Shown here: positions 16,184-24,587 of the stretch, piece after piece
Position numbering within the stretch: position 1 is the stretch's first letter
Layout of the letters: every line of letters starts with the position of its first letter
Assembly (NCBI RefSeq): GCF_044762745.1
Contig: NZ_JBIWEX010000013.1
Location: 53,450 to 117,449, forward strand
Length of the DNA stretch: 64,000 nucleotides
DNA from: Psychrobacillus sp044762745
GTDB taxonomy: Bacteria > Bacillota > Bacilli > Bacillales_A > Planococcaceae
Direction of reading: 5' to 3'
Program-made: the position numbers and the translations under genes
The notes under the pieces: generated by a model
Seen by the model: only the letters and a program-made list of their open reading frames with translations
What the model was told of the DNA's origin: nothing
The model's database searches: none

Positions 16184-17146
16184 ATCGACACACAACGAAA
16201 CCTGCCCAAAGTCGTTCCAGTCTACAAACGTATACTCCACCGTCTATCTAAAGAACAAAATATCTATTTCGAAATAGAAAAGAAGATTCGGTCCGCCGAA
16301 GCGGGATATAAAGGTGAATGTTATGTCGACAACTTTTTAAAACAAGTGAATTTTCCCAAACACTCCGCCATCCTAAAAAATCTCCATTTCCAATTGCATG
16401 AAAATAACTATGTTCAGCTCGATACGCTCATCCTGACTAAAAAATATATTGCCATTTTAGAAATTAAAAACATTCGAGGCAAAATATCTTTTCAAAAAAA
16501 TCCCGATCAACTGATTCGTGAAGTGGATGGTGTAACCACCCCTTTTAAATGTCCTGAACAACAGCTAAAAAGACAAGTCAAAAATTTGCAAACCCTTTTA
16601 CAAACGCTTAAAATAACCCTCCCTATCAAGAGCTTCATAGTGCTAGCATATTCTAAAACACATGTTGTACTTCCCCCACAGTACACTAAAATTGTGATGG
16701 GCTGTGATCTGTTTAATCATATAGACGATTACAACCAACTTCCAGATACCATCTCGACAGTTAAATTCCAGCAATTACTGAACTATTTAATATCCCAATC
16801 CCGAGATTTCATCCCAAAACCTTTAGCACAAACCTATCCATTATCGGTCTCACACATTAAAACAGGCCTGTTTTGTCCAAACTGTGCTATAAAACTAAAG
16901 GATCGGACTAAATGTCCAAATTGCAAAATCCCCAAACTGCTCATGCAAAAACAAGCGATTGAAGATTGGTTTTACCTTGTAAAAGATACAATTTCCAATC
17001 GGGAATGCGTCTATTTTCTTGAACTTAAAGACAAGTATGCAGCAAGCTACTTGTTGAAAAAACTAGATCTTCAACCCATGAACCACTACAAATCCAGATA
17101 CTATGTCATGCAGAAATCTAAAGCCTCTAAACGCGACCATTTGTGA
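16184..17146 (+). CDS. NERD-domain (nuclease-related) protein with a non-canonical start
   Basis: A NERD-domain protein; QLDTLILTKKYIAILEIKNIRGKI carries the D...EIK nuclease-like core. A C-terminal CPNC..CPNC zinc ribbon (about residues 225-245) and a final small domain follow. The first canonical start is GTG 16346, but the frame is open further and reads RNLPKVVPVYKRILHRL..AGYKGEC, matching N-termini of this family. AAGGAGG at 16170-16176 sits seven bases before ATC 16184. Either ATC/ATT-type initiation is used or the original start codon has been mutated. Function is unknown. Confidence 0.75.
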   Translation: MDTQRNLPKVVPVYKRILHRLSKEQNIYFEIEKKIRSAEAGYKGECYVDNFLKQVNFPKHSAILKNLHFQLHENNYVQLDTLILTKKYIAILEIKNIRGKISFQKNPDQLIREVDGVTTPFKCPEQQLKRQVKNLQTLLQTLKITLPIKSFIVLAYSKTHVVLPPQYTKIVMGCDLFNHIDDYNQLPDTISTVKFQQLLNYLISQSRDFIPKPLAQTYPLSVSHIKTGLFCPNCAIKLKDRTKCPNCKIPKLLMQKQAIEDWFYLVKDTISNRECVYFLELKDKYAASYLLKKLDLQPMNHYKSRYYVMQKSKASKRDHL

Positions 17147-17158
17147 GGTCGCGTTTTT
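17129..17158 (+). terminator. Terminator overlapping the end of the NERD gene
   Basis: AAACGCGACC pairs with GGTCGCGTTT, followed by TT. The stop codon lies within the loop. Confidence 0.85.
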
Positions 17159-17194
17159 GGGTTATAGGATCGTCTACTACTAAACTCAAGGATT

Positions 17195-17493
17195 TTACAA
17201 CTTTCCTTGCTTGTTCCACTTAAAGACTTTTCTTTCGGAGGTAAAACAAGCAGATTTACTGGATAAAATCACCTTTTACAACTAAACTCGACGTTTTTAC
17301 AACTAAATCCTCCGAAATTACAACTAAGACCTTCAGTTTTACAACTATCCTTGCTTGTTCCACTTAAACACTCATCTTTCAGAGGTAAAACAGGCGGATT
17401 TACTGGATAAAATTACCTTTCACAACTAAACTCGACGTTTTTACAACTAAAGCCGCCAGTTTTACAACTAAACTACCCCTCACTAACAACCAA
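17195..17493 (-). repeat. 21-bp-period intergenic array B with internal tandem duplication
   Basis: TTACAACTAA (TTAGTTGTAA on the minus strand) recurs at 17276, 17297, 17318 and 17339 (last copy ...TAT), then at 17420 (TCACAACTAA), 17441 and 17462, exactly 21 bases apart within each group. A block of about 115 bp containing CCTTGCTTGTTCCACTTAA and TTTACTGGATAAAAT is tandemly duplicated with a 144-bp offset (17205 and 17349). It fills the gap between a NERD gene and a histidine kinase gene, which are convergent. Confidence 0.8.
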
Positions 17494-17507
17494 CCCTATT
17501 TCCTCAC

Positions 17508-17545
17508 ACCAAAAAGCGAGAAACCCCTGCTAAGGTTTCTCGCTT
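17508..17545 (-). terminator. Terminator of the two-component operon
   Basis: AAGCGAGAAACC pairs with GGTTTCTCGCTT around an 8-nt loop. Leftward it is followed by TTTTTGG. Confidence 0.85.
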
Positions 17546-17548
17546 CTG

Positions 17549-19723
17549 TTAAATCACTCCAATTTTCACTGTTACTTTAAATAAATCGCCATCTACTTCC
17601 ATTCGTAAGCTGCCACCATGTAAGTCTACGATCGATTGTGCAATCGCAAGCCCTAAACCGGATCCGTCTGTATGGCGAGATGTGTCTGCTCGTTTGAATC
17701 GCTCGGTTAATTCATCGATATTATTACCTAATTCATACTTCGCTATATTTTTAATAACGAAAACAGCTTCTCCGTCCAGTTGATCCAAGTTGATATACAC
17801 CCTTGTATTTGGGAGGGCATATTTCAACGTGTTGATGATTAAATTATCAAGCACTCGCCACCATTTTTGTCCGTCGACGTAGGACATAATTGGTTTTTTT
17901 CCAATTGCTACACGGTAATCTAACCCTGATTTATCGATATCTTCCTGGTGTTCGGCAATTGCTTGTTGCAATAATTGCGTTAAATCGACTTTTCTTTTAT
18001 CTAATTCGATATTGCCTGATGCCATTTTAGACACTTCGAATAAGTCCTCTATCAGAGTTTTCAAACGCATCGATTTTTTATCTAAAATCGCAATATATGA
18101 TGCTCGCTCTTCATCTGTAATGCTTGGATTTTTTAACAAGTCCGTATACGTAATGATCGATGTTAACGGGGTACGAAGATCATGGCTTACATTTGTGATA
18201 AGCTCCGTTTTTAATCGCTCACTTTTTGCTTGTTCTGAATGAGATGACTTAATTAGGTTACGTATTTCATTCAACTTATCGGCATGCTCTTTAATTGCTG
18301 ATTTTCCTTTTATTTCCATCCCATTTCCAATAACGCCTTTCGCCATTTCCTCCGTTTTCACGAAAATACGGTTTAAGTACGCCATTCTAGACATTAAAAC
18401 AACGAGTACTGGAATCCCTATCAATAAAGTCGCTGGTATCCAAACGATTAATGCCACTGGTAACATGATTACAAGCAACGTTCCAGCTCCCCAGAAAAAC
18501 ACGACGATTAACATGATTAACGTTTGAAGCCCGATAGATTGCTTCAAGAAAAATCCTTCTAACGACTTTCCCCAGCTATAGATAAGACTTCCCTTCCAGT
18601 CAACTAACCCAAATCCAGCACGCATCCACTTCCATTGGTATAGCGTGAACGCTGTAAAAATTACTGCAAAAATAAATGTATAGATTTGCATATCATAGTC
18701 ATTATATGTTACAAACATTACCAAACTTGACATAGTAGTTATGGCTAATAAAATACTAAGAATAAAAGATGCTAATTTTATATCAATCGGCAACTTACGA
18801 TACTTTTCTTCGCTTCTCTCGTGTCGAAAGGTTTCGCTATTTTTTCTCCACAATAAAGTAAATGCTACTGCCGCTAAAATTCCTGCTACGACTACTCCGT
18901 AAAACTTACGTTGGTTTGTTATAAAACTTTTATATTCATAAGCTCTATGTCCACTTAAAATACTCGATTCCGGAATAGCAATGGTTCCTTCAAAACGCGC
19001 AAAGGGATTTCCCATCATATCACTGATTAGCCAACTTTCATCCAATTGTTGAAAGACAGTACGCTCTTTTAAGTAGCCATATTTACTAGAATATTCTTTT
19101 TTATAGGCGTTTTTCGAACTTATTTCTCCGTTTGTAAAATGCTCTCCTGTTTCGACATTTTTTAAGTCATACACAAAGTCCTCTTTTTGACTTAATAAAT
19201 CATTTTTTGCATGTTCAATTGATTTGTAATAGCTATCTACTTGCGCTTCTTTTTCCGCTCGAATCTTGTTTTCTACATAGCTATCATCTTCAAAGTTTTT
19301 CGTAATATCCGCTAACCTTTTATCACGCTCTGCAAGCAAAGTCTTGTTCGGTGTTTGTACGGTCGTGGTTTCTTCTTGTACTGTGTCTGACGCTGCTTCT
19401 GTCGATACTTCCCCTGCCCTAATTTCGTATTGATTTCTTATCGAATTCAATTGGCTCTCTAGGTCCCCAAATCGATAGCGGTATTCCTCTATTTCCTCTG
19501 GCGTTACTGTAATTTTTTTCTTCACTTCTTCTTTATCTGGTGTTGCTAAAACTAACGGAATTATGGATGTCTCAAACTCGGATAACTGCCACCCAAATTC
19601 ATCACTATCAAAATAACTCATACCGATAAATTTCCGTCCTTGTTCTATTAGTGTAAATAGTGATAACAAAATGATTACCGCCAACACACTAATTAAAATA
19701 TTTCTTCCTATTGCATGCTTCAT
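17549..19723 (-). CDS. Large membrane sensor histidine kinase
   Basis: 724 residues. A membrane anchor (about 9-28) precedes an extracytoplasmic region of about 240 residues rich in Glu/Lys coiled coil with a TTVQT linker. Six or so membrane segments follow (about 275-445), then HisKA with NVSHDLRTPLTSI (His near residue 505) and a HATPase ending DTSRHTDGSGLGLAIAQ. The canonical HATPase N-box Asn lies in NLIINTLKYA. It pairs with the upstream OmpR-type regulator and overlaps a small membrane ORF by 4 bp. The stimulus is unknown; the architecture suggests envelope sensing. Confidence 0.88.
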   Translation of the reverse strand: MKHAIGRNILISVLAVIILLSLFTLIEQGRKFIGMSYFDSDEFGWQLSEFETSIIPLVLATPDKEEVKKKITVTPEEIEEYRYRFGDLESQLNSIRNQYEIRAGEVSTEAASDTVQEETTTVQTPNKTLLAERDKRLADITKNFEDDSYVENKIRAEKEAQVDSYYKSIEHAKNDLLSQKEDFVYDLKNVETGEHFTNGEISSKNAYKKEYSSKYGYLKERTVFQQLDESWLISDMMGNPFARFEGTIAIPESSILSGHRAYEYKSFITNQRKFYGVVVAGILAAVAFTLLWRKNSETFRHERSEEKYRKLPIDIKLASFILSILLAITTMSSLVMFVTYNDYDMQIYTFIFAVIFTAFTLYQWKWMRAGFGLVDWKGSLIYSWGKSLEGFFLKQSIGLQTLIMLIVVFFWGAGTLLVIMLPVALIVWIPATLLIGIPVLVVLMSRMAYLNRIFVKTEEMAKGVIGNGMEIKGKSAIKEHADKLNEIRNLIKSSHSEQAKSERLKTELITNVSHDLRTPLTSIITYTDLLKNPSITDEERASYIAILDKKSMRLKTLIEDLFEVSKMASGNIELDKRKVDLTQLLQQAIAEHQEDIDKSGLDYRVAIGKKPIMSYVDGQKWWRVLDNLIINTLKYALPNTRVYINLDQLDGEAVFVIKNIAKYELGNNIDELTERFKRADTSRHTDGSGLGLAIAQSIVDLHGGSLRMEVDGDLFKVTVKIGVI

Positions 19724-19890
19724 CCTGCAACGCCTCCTTTCATATTTCGTATAATTTGAACAAAACTTTCTTTTATTTCTATTAGTGGCATCCAGTTAGC
19801 TAGACAGTAGATTAGACAAATAATGCCGCACACAATTGCTAAAATAGACAATAGTAAACTCCATTTACTTGTCGATTTTATAGCCAACAC
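19720..19890 (-). CDS. Small single-span membrane protein between regulator and kinase
   Basis: An open frame of 56 codons fills the space between the response regulator and the kinase. It starts at GTG 19890 (or TTG 19887) inside the regulator's end, with AAGGTGG six bases upstream. It ends at a TGA that overlaps the kinase ATG as ATGA. It encodes one strong hydrophobic helix (SLLLSILAIVCGIICLIYCL) and a basic, amphipathic tail ending NMKGGVAG. The precise junctions argue for translation. It is not a family I recognise and could be an accessory subunit of the kinase. Confidence 0.55.
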   Translation of the reverse strand: MLAIKSTSKWSLLLSILAIVCGIICLIYCLANWMPLIEIKESFVQIIRNMKGGVAG

Positions 19891-20557
19891 CCCACACCAC
19901 CTTCACATATCTTGGATTTTTCGGATCTGCTTCTATTTTTTCGCGTATTTTTCGAATATGCACCGCTACAATGTTTTCAGCATTATAGGCAGGTTCATGC
20001 CAAACGCGCTCGTATATTTCATTGATAGAAAAAACTCGTCCTGCATTTACCATCAAAAGCTCTGTGATTTTAAATTCGATGGGCGTTAGCTTCACCGGTT
20101 CCCCTTCGACCGTAAGTTCTTTTGCCTCTTTGTTTAACATGAGTCCATCGACTTCAATGATTGCTTGCTGCCCTTGATATGTACCGAGCTTTGTGTAGCG
20201 TCTTAGCTGCGATTTCACGCGTGCCACTAGTTCCATTGGATGGAAAGGTTTCGTTACATAATCATCTGCTCCGACCGATAATCCGTGAATTTTATCCGAA
20301 TCCTCGGCCTTCGCACTCAGCATAATAATTGGGATATTTTTTTGTTCTCGTATTTTAAATGTTGCTGCTATCCCATCCATTTTTGGCATCATAATATCTA
20401 ATACAATGACATGCACTTCATTTTCTTCTATTAACTGCAGTGCTTCTAGTCCATCCGCAGCTTTCAACACATTGTATCCTTCGTTTTTCAAATAAATTTC
20501 GATACCATCACGAATATCTTGGTCATCATCGGTCACTAATACTGTAAACTGGGTCAT
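19865..20557 (-). CDS. OmpR/PhoB-family response regulator
   Basis: 230 residues. The receiver domain has D54 in VIVLDIMMPKMDG, acidic residues VTDDDQD and the switch Lys in DDYVTKPFHP. A winged-helix output domain follows (LTPIEFKITELLM, VAVHIRKIREKIE, WGVGYK). It is first in the operon with the small membrane ORF and the 724-residue kinase. TTTCTTA repeats upstream (20587, 20606, 20640) may include its binding site, but this is weak. Confidence 0.92.
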   Translation of the reverse strand: MTQFTVLVTDDDQDIRDGIEIYLKNEGYNVLKAADGLEALQLIEENEVHVIVLDIMMPKMDGIAATFKIREQKNIPIIMLSAKAEDSDKIHGLSVGADDYVTKPFHPMELVARVKSQLRRYTKLGTYQGQQAIIEVDGLMLNKEAKELTVEGEPVKLTPIEFKITELLMVNAGRVFSINEIYERVWHEPAYNAENIVAVHIRKIREKIEADPKNPRYVKVVWGVGYKIDK

Positions 20558-20718
20558 CTGCTTACCTCCAAACCTTCTTCCTTATGTTTCTTATTGTACC
20601 GTTCATTTCTTAACATTCCAGAAGGATAATTATGAAGAATTTCTTAAGAAAAAAGTAAAATTATTAGAATGTAACTTTCTACGAGGTAAACTGTCTAATG
20701 ATATAAAGGAGTGATTCC

Positions 20719-21573
20719 ATGAAAAAACTTATTTGGGGTGTATTTTCGATTTTCATCATTTTGCTCCTAGCGAGCTGCGGATCTTCGACTACAGGCGGAG
20801 TTCCGCAACTGCAGGAAGACAAAACTATTACGACTAAATTAGAAATAAAAGAAGATGGCAATGCTTCCTTTACGATTAAAAATGAAACAGAAAAAGAGAA
20901 GAACTTAACATATCCAAGTGGGCAGGAAATTGAATATCAACTGATAGACAATGAAAATAATATTGTTTATACGTATTCAGCTGATAAAATGTTTACCTTA
21001 GCGCTTCAAGAAAAAGTACTAAAACCAAATGAAGAAATAGTCATTCCACTTGATTTACAAACAGAATTAGCAAATGTACCTGTTGGTTCTTATACACTCA
21101 TTGCTTGGTCTACTTCAAATGAATTAAAGGAACAAAAAGAACAGGTAGCTTATACGTGGGCTGGAAATGAAGAACTGGAAAGCGGTATATCATCTGAAAC
21201 AATTACCGTCTATCAAGGGGATGCAAATGCGGAGTATGTGGAACCATATGAAATAATAATTGATCCTTCAGGTGATGTAGTTCGCCAAATTTTTGAAGAA
21301 ATAATGGTGCTTGATGTTGGATTGATTGACTATCGTTTTGAGAATAATAACACGAAATTAGTATTAAATATGGACAGCGGATTAAATAATGTACAAGGAA
21401 GTGCCGGGGAGAACATGTTCATCGGAACCATTGTACACTCCTATTTTGATAATTTTCCCGAAGTAGAGGAAATATATTTTGAAAAAGAGGGCGAATCTCC
21501 GGTTACACTCGCTCATCTAGTTGTGTCGGAGCCATTTACGCGAGATCGATTCTATTCTAATTCACCTAACTAA
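20719..21573 (+). CDS. Lipoprotein with BsuPI-like and GerMN-like domains
   Basis: 284 residues. A lipoprotein signal peptide has lipobox LASC (Cys20). Residues about 35-155 look like an intracellular-proteinase-inhibitor (BsuPI) beta-sandwich (FTIKNETEKEKNLTYPSGQEIEYQL). The C-terminal part (about 185-275) resembles a GerMN domain (FIGTIVHSYFDNFPEVEEIYF). It should be anchored on the outer face of the membrane. It is divergent from the two-component operon and may belong to its regulon, which is speculative. Confidence 0.75.
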   Translation: MKKLIWGVFSIFIILLLASCGSSTTGGVPQLQEDKTITTKLEIKEDGNASFTIKNETEKEKNLTYPSGQEIEYQLIDNENNIVYTYSADKMFTLALQEKVLKPNEEIVIPLDLQTELANVPVGSYTLIAWSTSNELKEQKEQVAYTWAGNEELESGISSETITVYQGDANAEYVEPYEIIIDPSGDVVRQIFEEIMVLDVGLIDYRFENNNTKLVLNMDSGLNNVQGSAGENMFIGTIVHSYFDNFPEVEEIYFEKEGESPVTLAHLVVSEPFTRDRFYSNSPN

Positions 21574-21669
21574 AATATACTCTTTTATAACCATAGTTCG
21601 AAACGCAACTAACGTATACACTTAGGTATAAATAGCAAAGTAAAATTATTTTAACAAGGTGGGCTTTAC

Positions 21670-22017
21670 ATGACAAATCATGAAAAAACGAATTTACCTC
21701 CAAAAACATGTTCAATTGAACGATTAATCACGAAAGAGTCTGATATAGAACTAGTTTTACAAGGGAAGAAAACAGCTACTCGACGTAACGGACGTTATGC
21801 AGATGTAGGTGAAGTGATGGAACTAAGTGGTCAGTCTTTTGTTATTGATCATGTGTATATTCAAACGCTCGGTGATTTGACCAATGCGCATGCACAACAA
21901 GAAGGATTTGAATCAGTAGAGGACTATAAACAATCAATTCTGTCTTATCACCCTGGTATGCCATGGTTACCTCATATGACAGTTTGGGTTCATGAATTCG
22001 CTCCGGTAAAAGCTTAG
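21670..22017 (+). CDS. ASCH domain protein
   Basis: A 115-residue protein with the ASCH core: VLQGKKTATRRNGRYADVGEVMEL, then IDHVYIQTLGDL and a Glu-rich helix (QEGFESVEDYKQSI). ASCH domains are RNA- or nucleotide-binding folds related to PUA, some with amidohydrolase or RNase activity. It stands alone and is followed by a terminator. Specific function unknown. Confidence 0.85.
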   Translation: MTNHEKTNLPPKTCSIERLITKESDIELVLQGKKTATRRNGRYADVGEVMELSGQSFVIDHVYIQTLGDLTNAHAQQEGFESVEDYKQSILSYHPGMPWLPHMTVWVHEFAPVKA

Positions 22018-22039
22018 GTACGGAAATTTTTCCACTATA

Positions 22040-22075
22040 AAACCACCTGCCATTATTGGTTGGTGGTTTGTTTTA
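22040..22075 (+). terminator. Terminator after the ASCH gene
   Basis: AAACCACC pairs with GGTGGTTT around a 14-nt loop, followed by GTTTTAC. Confidence 0.8.
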
Positions 22076-22086
22076 CATCTTTTCGT

Positions 22087-22446
22087 TCATAATAATATAG
22101 TGACATCCACGATCTCATCTAGTTGCAATGTGAATGATGTGAGAACGTCTTCCATTTCAATTTTCCTTCTATTTATATCCACCCAAATTACCTTTCCTAA
22201 ATGAATATGGAATACTCCATTTCTCCATGTTTTTATTTCCACTTCTACATTTCGTTTCATCGCTAGTTGAATATTTTCTTGAATGATATCTAAATCCCAT
22301 TCATCTAGGTCAGGACGGGGAGCTCTCTTTTGTTCCTCCATGTATTCTCTAAGAAGTTTAACGTGTTCTGGCAACATCATTGCAACCCACTTTTTATTTC
22401 CTCGATCCCGTACTTTTGACAAATCTAGTTCACCCAAATTATCCAC
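22087..22446 (-). CDS. YolD-like family protein
   Basis: 119 residues with the YolD signature: DRGNKKWVAMMLPEHVKLLREYMEEQ near residues 14-39 and a C-terminal beta region. It starts at GTG directly after the stop of the upstream WYL-like gene. In Bacillales, YolD proteins are usually encoded next to SOS-induced Y-family polymerases (UvrX/YqjW). Here no polymerase follows, but a LexA-like box precedes the pair, supporting a DNA-damage context. Molecular role unknown. Confidence 0.85.
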   Translation of the reverse strand: MDNLGELDLSKVRDRGNKKWVAMMLPEHVKLLREYMEEQKRAPRPDLDEWDLDIIQENIQLAMKRNVEVEIKTWRNGVFHIHLGKVIWVDINRRKIEMEDVLTSFTLQLDEIVDVTILL

Positions 22447-22668
22447 CTAGATCACCTTGCTTTCTTTTAGACTAACAGGAGCGATTGCTAATACGTTCGT
22501 TATGAGAAATGTTCGCTTTGCCTTTCTGTTAAAGCAATATGCTTGAAAAGAGTTATCTTGTACCTTCAGTATTTTAACCCTTCTACTGCTGATTTCATTC
22601 AATTTAGATAGGTAAATTAATTCAATATTTTGCCCTCGACTGAAATATTTCTCTAATGATTCACGCAC
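22447..22668 (-). CDS. Small WYL-like protein paired with YolD
   Basis: A 73-residue protein starting at GTG with GGGGG seven bases upstream. NIELIYLSKLNEISSRRVKILKV..FQAYCFNRKAKRTFLITNVL follows the beta-barrel pattern of WYL ligand-sensing domains, without any HTH. Such stand-alone proteins commonly precede yolD. The first gene of a two-gene operon with a LexA-like box 29 bp upstream of its start. Confidence 0.75.
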   Translation of the reverse strand: MRESLEKYFSRGQNIELIYLSKLNEISSRRVKILKVQDNSFQAYCFNRKAKRTFLITNVLAIAPVSLKESKVI

Positions 22669-22696
22669 AAACGTTCCCCCTTTTCATTCAGTATAT

Positions 22697-22710
22697 GAAA
22701 CGTATGTTCT
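22697..22710 (-). promoter_or_regulatory. LexA/DinR (SOS) box
   Basis: Minus-strand AGAACATACGTTTC matches the Gram-positive SOS operator CGAACNNNNGTTCG except at its outer bases and one inner base. It lies 29 bp before the GTG of the WYL-like gene. Confidence 0.65.
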
Positions 22711-22784
22711 TTTTACAACTAGAAAATACTGCTATTTGCATTTTATTTTATTTGTTATAAATTTTTTCATTTCTTAAACCCAGA

Positions 22785-22821
22785 AAAGCCCCATCCGTCT
22801 CGTTAAAGAAGATAGGGCTTT
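22785..22821 (-). terminator. Terminator of the aceA-aceB operon
   Basis: AAAGCCCCATC and GATAGGGCTTT form a stem. It lies just after the leftward YhfH-like gene and has a T-rich tail on the minus strand. Confidence 0.75.
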
Positions 22822-22830
22822 CGTATGGAG

Positions 22831-22953
22831 TTATTCTTCGTTCATGCCGATGCAACGTTCGCATTCATAAAGGGATGATTCTACTTTCTCATGAATTTCA
22901 CATCCGCATTCACGACAATGTTTGGTGCTTACTTCTGGAGTAGTTGTTTTCAT
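22831..22953 (-). CDS. YhfH-like small zinc-ribbon protein
   Basis: A 40-residue protein too short for routine gene calling thresholds. Two cysteine knuckles are visible, CRECGC (residues 13-18) and CERC (32-35), predicting a zinc ribbon. The ribosome binding site AGGAGGTGATTTGCATG is near perfect. It begins 12 bp after the aceB stop, so it is probably the last gene of the glyoxylate operon. It resembles proteins annotated YhfH in Bacillales; function unknown. Confidence 0.8.
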   Translation of the reverse strand: MKTTTPEVSTKHCRECGCEIHEKVESSLYECERCIGMNEE

Positions 22954-22965
22954 GCAAATCACCTC

Positions 22966-24558
22966 CTATAATTTTTCATAGCCTGGCAATGTGAGAAATT
23001 CAACAAAATCTTGTTTACTTATTAAAGAAAGGAATAGCTCGGCAGCTTCGGTATAACGACCATTTGCATAGTTCTCGCTGCCAAATGCTTTTTTCAGCTT
23101 ATCTAGTTCTTCTTGCAATGTTTCTCGTACTAAACTTTCGGTAACTTTTCGACCGTCCTCCAATTTTCCTTCTGGATGACGAATCCATTGCCATACTTGT
23201 GTACGCGATATTTCTGCGGTAGCAGCATCTTCCATTAAATGATTGATCGGTGCTGCTCCGTTCCCACGTAACCAAGACGCAATATATTGAACCCCTACAC
23301 TGCAATTTAAACGCAAGCCATCTTCTGTAATAGAGCCTTGCGGAACTTCCAATAAATTCTTCGCGTCTACTTGCACGTCTTCTCGTTTACGATAAATCTG
23401 GTTCGGTGTAGGCATATGCTCATCAAATTCTGCTAATGCTACAGGTACCAGACCAGGGTGTGCTACCCATGTTCCATCATGCCCATCTGTTGCTTCCCTT
23501 CGTTTGTCTTCTCGAACTTTTGCAAATGCAGCTTCGTTTGCTGCTTCGTCTCCTTTAATCGGAATTTGTGCTGCCATTCCACCGATTGCAGGGGCATTTC
23601 TACGATGACAAGTTTGGATGCAAAGTTGTGTATACGCTCGCATAAATGGCGATGTCATCGTCACTTGACTACGATCCGGTAAAATCACATTTGGTTGATT
23701 GCGCAACCGTTTAATATAACTGAAAATATAATCCCAACGCCCGCAGTTCAGCCCTGCAGAATGGTCTCGTAGTTCATATAATATTTCATCCATTTCGAAA
23801 GCAGCCATAATGGTTTCGATTAACACAGTGGCTTTAATCGTCCCACTTGGAACATCTAGCTGCTTTTCTGCAAATACGAAAATGTCATTCCATAATCTTG
23901 CTTCTATATGGCTCTCAAGCTTTGGTAAGTAGAAATAAGGACCGGTTCCACGAGCTAATAATTCCTTTACATTATGGAAAAAATATAAGCCGAAATCGAA
24001 GAATCCACCTGCAATCTGCTCTCCGTCGATGAGCACATTTTTCTCGAGTAAATGTAAGCCTCTTGGACGAACCATTAGAATGGCTGTCTTTTCTTTTAAG
24101 TTGTACTCTTTACCGTTGTCTTGTTTAAAAGAAATGGTTTTTCGAACAGCATCGCGCATATTTACTTGGCCTTCCATCATATTATCCCAAGTTGGTGATG
24201 TCGCATCCTCGAAGCAAGCCATAAATGTTTTGGCACCGGAGTTTAATGCATTGATGACCATTTTGCGATTGACGGGTCCTGTAATTTCTACGCGTCGATC
24301 CTTTAAGTCTTCGGGAAGTGGGGCAATTGTCCAGCCTCCTTGCCGAATGGCTTTTGTATCTAGTAAGAAATCTAGTGTCCCTCCATTATCAAGCTGTTTT
24401 TGGCGTTCTTGGCGAGTTTCCAGTAATTCTATTCTTCTTTCATTAAACAAGCGGTGAATCGATGCTATAAAATCTAATGCTTCTTCTGTTAGGATTTCTC
24501 TACTTGCTTCTGTTTCTTTTCCCACTATTTCAATCTTTTTAGCTGTTGTTTGTTCCAT
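22966..24558 (-). CDS. aceB: Malate synthase A
   Basis: 530 residues, full length for malate synthase A, which condenses glyoxylate with acetyl-CoA. Recognisable blocks: GPVNRKMVINALNSGAKTFMACFEDATSPTWDN, AILMVRPRGLHL, and ATDGHDGTWVAHPGLVPVA. The catalytic Asp region lies in SWLRGNGAAPINHLMEDAATAEISR. It follows aceA by 29 bp. Together they form the glyoxylate bypass used for growth on acetate, fatty acids or acetyl-CoA-yielding aromatics. Confidence 0.97.
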   Translation of the reverse strand: MEQTTAKKIEIVGKETEASREILTEEALDFIASIHRLFNERRIELLETRQERQKQLDNGGTLDFLLDTKAIRQGGWTIAPLPEDLKDRRVEITGPVNRKMVINALNSGAKTFMACFEDATSPTWDNMMEGQVNMRDAVRKTISFKQDNGKEYNLKEKTAILMVRPRGLHLLEKNVLIDGEQIAGGFFDFGLYFFHNVKELLARGTGPYFYLPKLESHIEARLWNDIFVFAEKQLDVPSGTIKATVLIETIMAAFEMDEILYELRDHSAGLNCGRWDYIFSYIKRLRNQPNVILPDRSQVTMTSPFMRAYTQLCIQTCHRRNAPAIGGMAAQIPIKGDEAANEAAFAKVREDKRREATDGHDGTWVAHPGLVPVALAEFDEHMPTPNQIYRKREDVQVDAKNLLEVPQGSITEDGLRLNCSVGVQYIASWLRGNGAAPINHLMEDAATAEISRTQVWQWIRHPEGKLEDGRKVTESLVRETLQEELDKLKKAFGSENYANGRYTEAAELFLSLISKQDFVEFLTLPGYEKL

Positions 24559-24587
24559 TTATTAATAACCTCCATCCCCATGATTGA

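Noticed and set aside
17195..17493. CRISPR-like periodic array
   Set aside because: Period is 21 bp, the shared word is only about 10 bp, copies are degenerate and no cas genes are near.
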